A DNA stretch of 64,000 nucleotides. Origin: Streptomyces sp. NBC_00523. Its GTDB lineage: Bacteria; Actinomycetota; Actinomycetes; Streptomycetales; Streptomycetaceae. Below, in pieces: positions 34,356 to 41,017 of the stretch. Positions within the stretch are counted from its first letter, which is position 1; each line of letters opens with the position of its first letter. The notes below the pieces were generated by a model, which saw only the letters and a list, made by a program, of their open reading frames with translations, was not told the origin of the DNA and searched no databases. Location of the stretch: positions 2,232,001 to 2,296,000 of the forward strand of contig NZ_CP107836.1 of NCBI RefSeq assembly GCF_036346615.1, given 5' to 3'. The position numbers were made by a program, and so were the translations under genes.

Positions 34356-35153
34356 ATGCCCGCAGAAATGAGCGAGGGCACACCGTGCTGGGCCGATGCG
34401 ACGTTCGCCGATCTGGAGGGCGCGAAGCGCTTTTACGGTGAGCTGCTGGGCTGGACGTTCGGCGACTCGCTGCCGGAGTACGGCAACTACACGCAGGCCC
34501 ATGTGGACGGCAAGGCGGTCGCCGCGCTGATGCCGCCGGGACCGGGCGGGATGCCGACCGGCTGGTGCCTGTACCTGGCCTCGCCGGACGCGGCCGCCAC
34601 CGCGTCGAAGATCCGTGAGAACGGCGGCACCGTCCTGGTGGAGCCGATGCGGGTGGGCGAGTTCGGCACGATGGTGCTGGCCACCGACCCGGGCGGGGTG
34701 ACCTTCGGCGTCTGGCAGCCCGGCAGCCACCGGGGCTTCGAGGCCGGCATGGTCACCGGCGCCTTCACCTGGGCCGAGGTCTTCACCCGCGCCCCGGAGA
34801 AGGCGGACTCCTTCTTCCCGGCGGTCTTCGGGTACGGCGTGCAGCGCATGGTGGACGACGGGGCCGACTTCACGCTCTACGACCTGGGCGCCGACCCGGT
34901 CCTGGGCCGCATGAGGATGACGGAGGACTTCCCGCCGGAGGTCCCGGCGTACATCAACGTGTACTTCGCGGTGGACGACTGCGACGCGGCGGTGGAGAAG
35001 GCGAAGTCGCTGGGCGCGACGCTGCGGTTCGGCCCGATGACCATCCCGTTCGGCAGGTTCGCCGCGCTCACGGACCCGCAGGGCGCGCCGTTCTCGGTGT
35101 TCGACAGCGGTACGACGGCCGGCGAGATGCCGAAGCTGGAGCGGGAGGCGTAG
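34356..35153 (+). CDS. Two-domain VOC family protein
   Basis: Protein of 265 residues with two glyoxalase-fold modules: EGTPCWADATFADLEGAKRF onward, and a second from ITEEV-like position GAFTWAEVFTRAPEKADSFF. Each repeats the YGELLGWTFG / FPAVFGYGVQR pattern. Members of this group are often annotated as hydroxylases or glyoxalases, but no function is proven. ATG 34356 is chosen since GAGGAG lies 9 nt upstream; ATG 34347 would abut the RBS. It follows the carboxyltransferase by 53 bp. Confidence 0.85.
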   Translation: MPAEMSEGTPCWADATFADLEGAKRFYGELLGWTFGDSLPEYGNYTQAHVDGKAVAALMPPGPGGMPTGWCLYLASPDAAATASKIRENGGTVLVEPMRVGEFGTMVLATDPGGVTFGVWQPGSHRGFEAGMVTGAFTWAEVFTRAPEKADSFFPAVFGYGVQRMVDDGADFTLYDLGADPVLGRMRMTEDFPPEVPAYINVYFAVDDCDAAVEKAKSLGATLRFGPMTIPFGRFAALTDPQGAPFSVFDSGTTAGEMPKLEREA

Positions 35154-35159
35154 GTCTTC

Positions 35160-36446
35160 TCACGCCTCGGGGTGGCGCGCGTCGTAGCGGGCGAACGCGG
35201 GCCACCGCAGCGCGAGCAGCCCCACGGCGACGGCACACGCGATCCCGCCCCCGGTCACGGCGAGACCGGGGGACGTCAGGTCGGCGGCGGACCCGGCGAG
35301 GAAGTCCCCCAGCCGGGGCCCGCCGGCCACGACCACGATGAAGACGCCCTGGAGCCGGCCGCGCAGCTCGTCCGGCACGGCCGCCTGGAGCATGGTGTTG
35401 CGGAAGACCATGGACGTGGTGTCGGCGGCCCCGGCGAGCGCGAGGAACAGGATCCCCAGCCAGAGCTGCCGGGTGAGCCCGAAGACGGCGACGGCTGCGC
35501 CCCAGCAGGCGACGGCGACCAGGACCGCGAGCCCGTGCCGCCGGACGCTGCCGAGCCACCCGGAGAACACCCCGCCGAGGAGCGCCCCCAGCGCCGGTGC
35601 GGCGACGAGCAGCCCGGTGGTCTTCGCGTCGCCCCCGTACCAGAGGACGGCGACGACGGGGAAGAGCGCGCGGGGCTGGGCGAGCACCATGGCGCACAGG
35701 TCGCTGAGGAACGTCATCCGCAGATTGGGCCGGGTCCCGAGGAACCGCAGCCCGTCGAGGACGGAGGCCCGCTTCCGGTCCGCCGCGCCGTCCCGCTCGG
35801 GCAGCATGGAGGGCAGCCGCCACATCGCGTAGAGGGAGGCCGTGAAGGTGACGGCGTCGACCCCGTACGCGGCACGGTAGCCCCACCAGCCGACGATGAG
35901 GCCGCCGAGCATGGGCCCGACGAGCGTGCCGGTGGTGCTGGTCATCGAGTTCAGCGCGTTGGCGGCGGGCAACTGCTCGGCCGGCAGCAGCCGGGCGATC
36001 ATCGAGGAGCGGGCGGGCGAGTTGAGCGCGAAGCAGACGGCCTGGAGCGCGACGACCCCGTACAACACCCCCACCTGCTCGACCCCGGCGACGGTCACCC
36101 CGACGAGCGCCACCGACAGCAGGAACGAGCCGAACGCACTGACCAGCCCCAGCTTCCGCCGGTCCACGGTGTCCGCGATGGCCCCGCCGTACAGCCCGAA
36201 CACCACGAGCGGCACCAGCGAACACGCCCCGATGAGCCCCACGGAGAACGCCGACCCGGTCAGGTCGTACACCTGCAACGAGACCGCGAGCGCCGTCATC
36301 CCCTGCCCGATCCAGGACACGGTGTTCCCGAACCAGAGCCGCCGGTAGTCGGGCGAGGTCCGCAAAGGGGTCAGATCGGCGAATATTCGCCCACGGGACG
36401 CCGGCTCATCGGCGCTCTCGGCGGATTCGGTCAGGGATTCGGTCAC
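35160..36446 (-). CDS. MFS efflux transporter, EntS-like (MFS_3)
   Basis: Major facilitator of 428 residues with 12 predicted helices. RTSPDYRRLWFGNTVSWIGQ near the N terminus and LYGGAIADTVDRRKLGLVSA are typical of the MFS_3 group that includes the enterobactin exporter EntS and macrolide exporters. No siderophore cluster is nearby, so a general drug or metabolite efflux role is more likely. GTG 36446 starts the protein; a TACCAT hexamer lies 5 nt upstream. The gene is convergent with the VOC gene. Confidence 0.88.
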   Translation of the reverse strand: MTESLTESAESADEPASRGRIFADLTPLRTSPDYRRLWFGNTVSWIGQGMTALAVSLQVYDLTGSAFSVGLIGACSLVPLVVFGLYGGAIADTVDRRKLGLVSAFGSFLLSVALVGVTVAGVEQVGVLYGVVALQAVCFALNSPARSSMIARLLPAEQLPAANALNSMTSTTGTLVGPMLGGLIVGWWGYRAAYGVDAVTFTASLYAMWRLPSMLPERDGAADRKRASVLDGLRFLGTRPNLRMTFLSDLCAMVLAQPRALFPVVAVLWYGGDAKTTGLLVAAPALGALLGGVFSGWLGSVRRHGLAVLVAVACWGAAVAVFGLTRQLWLGILFLALAGAADTTSMVFRNTMLQAAVPDELRGRLQGVFIVVVAGGPRLGDFLAGSAADLTSPGLAVTGGGIACAVAVGLLALRWPAFARYDARHPEA

Positions 36447-36540
36447 GCGGAATGGTATCGACCGCTCTTGCCCCTCCTATCCACCCGCAAGCAACCCTGC
36501 AATACTGCGCGCGTGCGGAAGACCGCCGCACACATACACG

Positions 36541-36574
36541 TTTCCCCAGGTCAGAACGATTCTGCCTGGGGAAA
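36541..36574. terminator. Hairpin terminator after the CAU tRNA
   Basis: TTTCCCCAGG pairs with CCTGGGGAAA, and the inner AGAA/TTCT pairs extend the stem around a short loop. It starts 5 bp beyond the 3' end of the tRNA on the minus strand and could also end transcription from the other side. Confidence 0.75.
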
Positions 36575-36578
36575 TAGG

Positions 36579-36652
36579 TGGGGCGGGTGGGACTCGAACC
36601 CACGGCCGACGGATTATGAGTCCGCTGCTCTAACCGGCTGAGCTACCGCCCC
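36579..36652 (-). tRNA. tRNA with CAU anticodon (Met or Ile2)
   Basis: A 74-nt cloverleaf: acceptor GGGGCGG/CCGCCCC, D arm GCTC/GAGC, anticodon stem CGGA/TCCG with loop CTCATAA (anticodon CAU), and T arm GTGGG-TTCGAGT-CCCAC. Discriminator A; the CCA end is not encoded (CCT follows). CAU serves elongator Met, or Ile2 after lysidine modification; I cannot decide between them by eye. Confidence 0.93.
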
Positions 36653-36785
36653 GTCTCGGCGTGGCGCGTACAAGTGTGCGCACCGTCTGCCGCAGCATAG
36701 CCGGTCATACGATCTCCCGCTGCGGCTGCCCGGCTGCTGATGACCATGAAGACGGCGCCGCTCGCCGACCGGTTCCGGGCACACG

Positions 36786-36809
36786 AAAAAGGACCCCGAA
36801 GGGGGTCCT
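36786..36809 (-). terminator. Rho-independent terminator of the tRNA-Asn pair
   Basis: On the minus strand GAGGACCCC, a CTTC loop and GGGGTCC are followed directly by TTTTT. It is one of the few classical T-tailed terminators in this window and lies 10 bp after the tRNA-Asn 3' end. Confidence 0.9.
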
Positions 36810-36819
36810 CTTCCGATCG

Positions 36820-36892
36820 CTCCCCCGACTGGACTCGAACCAGTAACCCTCCGGTTAACAGCCGAATGCTCTGCCAATTGAGCTACAGGGGA
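36820..36892 (-). tRNA. tRNA-Asn (GUU), downstream copy
   Basis: A 73-nt cloverleaf: acceptor TCCCCTG/CGGGGGA, D arm GCTC/GAGC, anticodon loop CTGTTAA (GUU), T arm ACTGG-TTCGAGT-CCAGT, discriminator G, no encoded CCA. It is the second of two tandem Asn genes separated by 5 bp. Confidence 0.96.
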
Positions 36893-36897
36893 TCGCG

Positions 36898-36970
36898 CTC
36901 CCCCGACTGGACTCGAACCAGTAACCTGCCGGTTAACAGCCGGCTGCTCTGCCAATTGAGCTACAGGGGA
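36898..36970 (-). tRNA. tRNA-Asn (GUU), upstream copy
   Basis: A 73-nt gene identical to its neighbour except around the anticodon stem and variable loop (GCCGGC/GCCGGC-side bases differ from the other copy, which has TTCGGC/CCGGAG). Anticodon GUU in CTGTTAA. The two genes are probably transcribed together and end at the terminator at 36786. Confidence 0.96.
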
Positions 36971-37150
36971 TTGCTGCGGTGCCTCGAACGTACCTGCCTG
37001 GCGGATGCCGGGCGGCGCGCGCTCGCTGCGACACATACATTAGCGCAAGCAGGGGGGTGCTTTGCCAATCGGTATCGGCCGGGGTGATCTCGGGCGTCTG
37101 CGGGTAGGCGGGCAGCACACGTCGCACGGAGCGAAGGAAGGGTGGCAGCC

Positions 37151-37456
37151 ATGCGGTACCGGCTCACGTTCATCGCCGGAGTGGCCCTCGGATACGTGCT
37201 CGGCACGCGGGCCGGGCGCGAGCGTTACGAGCAGCTGAAGAAGTCCGCGCGCCAGTTCGCCCAGAACCCGGCCGTGCGCAATACCTGCGAGACCGCGGCC
37301 CAGAGCGGCCGGGAGTTCGCGGGCAAGGCGTACCACGCCGTGGGCGAGAAGGTCGGCGACAAGGTGCTGGCGTCCGTGACGGACCGGGTGCGGTCCTTCC
37401 GGGGGCGCGGGAACGGGAACGGCGTGGAGGACGACTGGGGGACCACCAACACCTAG
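37151..37456 (+). CDS. YtxH-like small membrane protein
   Basis: Protein of 101 residues. One N-terminal membrane helix (RLTFIAGVALGYVLGTRAGR) with the GYVLGxRAGRERYEQ signature common to actinobacterial YtxH-like proteins, followed by an amphipathic helical region and a hydrophilic tail ending DDWGTTNT. ATG 37151 is chosen because GAAGGAAGG lies about 10 nt upstream; GTG 37142 is too close to it. Function unknown. Its TAG stop codon overlaps the left end of the 177-bp inverted-repeat element. Confidence 0.75.
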   Translation: MRYRLTFIAGVALGYVLGTRAGRERYEQLKKSARQFAQNPAVRNTCETAAQSGREFAGKAYHAVGEKVGDKVLASVTDRVRSFRGRGNGNGVEDDWGTTNT

Positions 37457-37631
37457 GGCCTGTCGTCAAACTGCCGTCGTCCGCCCGGAGGGCGGGCCGG
37501 GCGGCGTCAGGTGCGTGCTCTCGGCGTGCCGGCCCCAGACCCCTGTACTGGATGTACTGGGGTCTGGGGCCGGTGCGGCGAGAGTGCGTGCATGGCGTCG
37601 CCCGGCAGACGGCAGTTTGACGACAGGCCCT
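37455..37631. mobile_element. 177-bp MITE-like inverted-repeat element, copy 1
   Basis: The ends are exact 24-bp inverted repeats: AGGGCCTGTCGTCAAACTGC onward on the left and its complement on the right. The core holds a hairpin with a 15-bp stem (CCGGCCCCAGACCCC / GGGGTCTGGGGCCGG), extended by GTAC/GTAC around a 5-base loop. No transposase is encoded. The core is almost identical to that of the copy at 49091. It begins inside the stop codon of the YtxH-like gene and ends 71 bp before the FGGY kinase gene. TA lies on both sides if the element is read from GGGCC. Confidence 0.88.
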
Positions 37632-37702
37632 AGCCGGCCCCGCCGTCGGCTCTGCCGCACCACCGGTACGGGAAACCTCCGGGGGTGCGGCAGAATCTGT
37701 GT

Positions 37703-39148
37703 ATGGGCATAGTCGCCGGCTTGGACAGTTCTTCCGCGTTCACACACATCGTGGTCTGCGATACGGACACGGGCGCCGTACTGCGCGAGGGGTACGCCCC
37801 GCACCCCGTCGAGGCCAAGGCCACCGAGGCCGATCCGCAGGCGTGGCTGCTCTCCCTCGGGGAGGCCGCCACCGGCGGGCTGCTCGAAGGGGTGCAGGCC
37901 ATCGGCGTGTCCGCGCAGCAGCACGGGCTCGTCCCCCTGGACCACCAGGGCAACCTCGTACGCCCGGCGCTGCTCGGCAACGACAAGCGGGCGCAGGCCG
38001 CCGCGGCCGATCTGATCGACGGGCTGGGCGGGCGGCAGGCGTGGGCCGAGGCGGTCGGCGCGGTGCCGCAGTCCGCGCAGCCGGTGGCGAAGCTGCGCTG
38101 GCTGGCGCGGTCCGAGCCGGAGCAGGCGCAGCGGGTGGCGGCGGTGCTCCAGCCGCACGACTGGCTGGTGTGGCAGCTGCTCGGGCGGCCGGCCCGGCGG
38201 ACCACCGACCGGGGTGCCGCGTCCGGCACGGGCTACTGGTCGGCGGGGACGGAGTCCTACCGGCCGGATCTGGTGGAACTGGCGCTCGGGCACGAGGCCG
38301 CGCTGCCGGAGGTGCTCGGTCCGTCCGACGCCGCCGGGATGACGCCGGAGGGGCTGCTGATCTCCGCGGGGACCGGCGAGACGATGGCGGCGGCCTTCGG
38401 GCTGGGCGTCGGGGTCGGGGACGCGGTCGTGTCGCTGGGGGCCTCGGGCTCCGTGATGGCCGTGCACCACGAGGCGCTGGCCGATCCGACCGGGATGATC
38501 ACGTCGTTCGCCGACGCGACGGGCATGCACCTGCCGGTGGTCCACACGTCGAACGCCGTACGCGCGCTGCGCGGGACCGCCGAGATGCTGGACGTGGAGG
38601 GCCTCGATGCCCTGTCCGCGCTGGCGCTGAAGTCGACGCCCGGCTCCTCGGGGCTCGTACTCCTGCCGTATCTGGAGGGTGAGCGCACCCCGCAGCTGCC
38701 GCACACCGCCGGGACCCTGTGCGGGCTGCGGCGGGAGTCGATGAAGCCGGAGCACCTGGCGCGGGCCTCGTTCGAGGGGATGCTCTGCTCGCTCGCGGAC
38801 GCGCTCGACGTGCTGCGCGGCCGGGGCGTGGAGGTGCGGCGGGTGTTCCTGCTGGGCGCGGCGGCCGAGCTGCCCGCGGTGCAGCAGCTGGCGCCCGCGC
38901 TGCTCGGGACGCAGGTGGTCGTACCGCAGCCCGCCCAGTACGCGGCGCTGGGCGCGGCCCGGCAGGCGGCGTGGGCGCTCGGGGTCTCGCAGGGGGCGCT
39001 CGACGGGCGCACTCCCCCGGCCTGGCAGGGCGCGGCGGCGCAGGTGCTGGAGCCCGGCGAGGAGTTGCCCGTGGGGCAGGCGGTGCGCCAGCAGTACATC
39101 GCGACGCGGGACCAGATTCACCCGGGAGCGTTCGACCCGGCACGGTGA
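37703..39148 (+). CDS. FGGY family carbohydrate kinase (xylulokinase-like)
   Basis: Sugar kinase of 481 residues in the hexokinase/actin ATPase fold. MGIVAGLDSSSAFTHIVVCD is the phosphate 1 loop, AIGVSAQQHGLVPLD and VLQPHDWLVWQLLGRP are xylulokinase-like, and SLGASGSVMAV and FLLGAAAELPAVQQL form the C-terminal nucleotide lobe. Xylulose is the likely substrate by resemblance, but no xylose isomerase is adjacent. A CAGAAT hexamer lies 6 nt before ATG 37703. Confidence 0.85.
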   Translation: MGIVAGLDSSSAFTHIVVCDTDTGAVLREGYAPHPVEAKATEADPQAWLLSLGEAATGGLLEGVQAIGVSAQQHGLVPLDHQGNLVRPALLGNDKRAQAAAADLIDGLGGRQAWAEAVGAVPQSAQPVAKLRWLARSEPEQAQRVAAVLQPHDWLVWQLLGRPARRTTDRGAASGTGYWSAGTESYRPDLVELALGHEAALPEVLGPSDAAGMTPEGLLISAGTGETMAAAFGLGVGVGDAVVSLGASGSVMAVHHEALADPTGMITSFADATGMHLPVVHTSNAVRALRGTAEMLDVEGLDALSALALKSTPGSSGLVLLPYLEGERTPQLPHTAGTLCGLRRESMKPEHLARASFEGMLCSLADALDVLRGRGVEVRRVFLLGAAAELPAVQQLAPALLGTQVVVPQPAQYAALGAARQAAWALGVSQGALDGRTPPAWQGAAAQVLEPGEELPVGQAVRQQYIATRDQIHPGAFDPAR

Positions 39149-39155
39149 GTGCGGA

Positions 39156-39222
39156 GGGACCGCGAAATTATGGACCGGGTCCGTTTTTTGACCTGGACTT
39201 GAATAAAAACGTTCGCGGTCCC
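39156..39222. promoter_or_regulatory. Nested inverted-repeat element between kinase and ABC exporter genes
   Basis: Outer arms GGGACCGCGAA (39156-39166) and TTCGCGGTCCC (39212-39222) enclose an AT-rich stretch with a small hairpin GGACCGGGTCC followed by TTTTTT, and a second pair CGTTTTT/AAAAACG. The inner hairpin plus T run looks like a terminator for the kinase gene; the outer stem would compete with it. It ends 61 bp before the ABC exporter start. Confidence 0.55.
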
Positions 39223-39283
39223 GGTGAGCGGTGCCGGAAGATGGGTCGGCTCCCCCGACCTACGCCGACTCCGAGAGACACGC

Positions 39284-41017
39284 GTGCTCATAAAACTCCT
39301 GCGGGCCTATCTCGGTCCGTACAAGAAACCGATCGCGGTGCTGGTCGTCTTCCAGCTGTTGCAGACCTGCGCCACGCTGTACCTGCCGACCCTCAACGCC
39401 GACATCATTGACAACGGTGTCGTGAAGGGGGACACGGGCTACATCCTCCAGTACGGCGGCGTGATGATCGTCGTCAGCATCGCCCAGGTGGTCTGCAACA
39501 TCGGGGCCGTCTACATCGGCGCCCGCACCGCGTCCGCGCTCGGACGGGACGTGCGGGCGTCGGTCTTCGACCGGGTGCAGTCCTTCTCCTCGCGCGAGGT
39601 CGGCCGGTTCGGCGCCCCGTCGCTGATCACCCGTACGACCAATGACGTCCAGCAGATACAGATGCTGGTCCTGATGACGTTCACGCTGATGGTGTCGGCG
39701 CCGATCATGTGTGTCGGCGGCATCATCATGGCGCTGGGCCAGGACGTGCCGCTCTCGGCCGTGCTGCTCGCGGTGGTGCCGGTCCTCGGGATCTCGGTCA
39801 GCCTGATCGTGCGGAAGATGCGTCCGCTGTTCCGGCAGATGCAGAAGCGGCTCGACACGGTGAACCGGGTGCTGCGCGAGCAGATCACCGGCAACCGCGT
39901 CATCCGCGCCTTCGTGCGCGACGGCTACGAGGAGGGGCGCTTCCGGGGTGCCAACACCGAGCTGACGGACGTGGCGCTGTCCACGGGCCGGCTGATGGCC
40001 CTGATGTTCCCGACGGTGATGACCGTGGTGAACGTGTCGTCCATCGCGGTGGTCTGGTTCGGCGCGCACCGCATCGACAGCGGCGGGATGGAGATCGGCG
40101 CGCTGACCGCGTTCCTCGCCTATCTGATGCAGATCGTCATGTCGGTGATGATGGCGACCTTCATGTTCATGATGGTGCCGCGCGCCGAGGTGTGCGCCGA
40201 GCGCATCCAGGAGGTCCTGGAGACGGAGTCCAGCGTCGTCCCGCCGGTCGAGCCGGTGCGCGAGCTGCGGGCCCACGGGCACCTGGAGGTGCGCGGCGCG
40301 GACTTCCGCTACCCGGGCGCCGAGGAGCCGGTGCTGCGGGCGGTGGAGCTGGTGGCGCGGCCGGGCGAGACGACCGCGATCATCGGGTCGACGGGCAGCG
40401 GAAAGTCGACGCTGCTCGGGCTCGTACCCCGGCTGTTCGACGTGACGGACGGCCAGGTCCTGGTCGACGGGACCGATGTGCGGACGCTGGACCCGGTGCT
40501 GCTGGCGAAGACGGTGAGCCTGGTCCCGCAGAAGCCGTACCTCTTCTCGGGGACGGTCGCGACGAACCTGCGGTACGGGAATCCGGACGCGACCGACGAG
40601 GAGCTGTGGCACGCGCTGGAGGTGGCCCAGGCGAAGGAGTTCGTCCAGGCCCTGGAGCACGGGCTCGACGCGCCGATCGCGCAGGGCGGCACCAATGTCT
40701 CCGGCGGTCAGCGCCAGCGGCTCTCGATCGCGCGGACGCTGGTGCAGCGCCCGGAGATCTACCTCTTCGACGACTCGTTCTCGGCGCTGGACTACGCGAC
40801 CGACGCGGCGCTGCGGGCGGCGCTCGGGCAGGAGACCGCCGAGGCGACCGTGGTGATCGTGGCGCAGCGGGTCTCGACCATCCGGGAGGCCGACCGGATC
40901 ATCGTGCTGGACGAGGGGCGGGTCGTCGGGACCGGCACCCATCACGAGCTGATGGACGGCAATGACACATACCGGGAGATCGTGCTCTCCCAGCTGACGG
41001 AAGCGGAGGCCGCGTAA
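39284..41017 (+). CDS. ABC exporter half-transporter, subunit 1 (non-catalytic Walker B)
   Basis: Membrane and ATPase half of a type IV ABC exporter, 577 residues. Six membrane helices (first YKKPIAVLVVFQLLQTCATL) precede the ATPase: Walker A GSTGSGKST, Q-loop SLVPQKPYLFSG, signature NVSGGQRQRLS, Walker B IYLFDDSFSALD. The catalytic Glu after Walker B is replaced by Asp, which marks it as the degenerate half of a heterodimer. GTG 39284 follows GAGAGAC. Its TAA overlaps the ATG of the partner gene by one base. Probable role is drug or lipid export. Confidence 0.93.
   Translation: MLIKLLRAYLGPYKKPIAVLVVFQLLQTCATLYLPTLNADIIDNGVVKGDTGYILQYGGVMIVVSIAQVVCNIGAVYIGARTASALGRDVRASVFDRVQSFSSREVGRFGAPSLITRTTNDVQQIQMLVLMTFTLMVSAPIMCVGGIIMALGQDVPLSAVLLAVVPVLGISVSLIVRKMRPLFRQMQKRLDTVNRVLREQITGNRVIRAFVRDGYEEGRFRGANTELTDVALSTGRLMALMFPTVMTVVNVSSIAVVWFGAHRIDSGGMEIGALTAFLAYLMQIVMSVMMATFMFMMVPRAEVCAERIQEVLETESSVVPPVEPVRELRAHGHLEVRGADFRYPGAEEPVLRAVELVARPGETTAIIGSTGSGKSTLLGLVPRLFDVTDGQVLVDGTDVRTLDPVLLAKTVSLVPQKPYLFSGTVATNLRYGNPDATDEELWHALEVAQAKEFVQALEHGLDAPIAQGGTNVSGGQRQRLSIARTLVQRPEIYLFDDSFSALDYATDAALRAALGQETAEATVVIVAQRVSTIREADRIIVLDEGRVVGTGTHHELMDGNDTYREIVLSQLTEAEAA

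Noticed and set aside
36579..36970. tRNA cluster as an integration (attachment) site
   Set aside because: No integrase, excisionase or repeated tRNA 3' fragment is present on either side; the tRNAs are followed by ordinary terminators.
37515..37712. Small ORF inside the 177-bp repeat (similar peptide also predicted from the copy at 49.1 kb)
   Set aside because: The similarity follows from the repeated DNA; the frame crosses the palindromic core and no RBS or leaderless start is evident.
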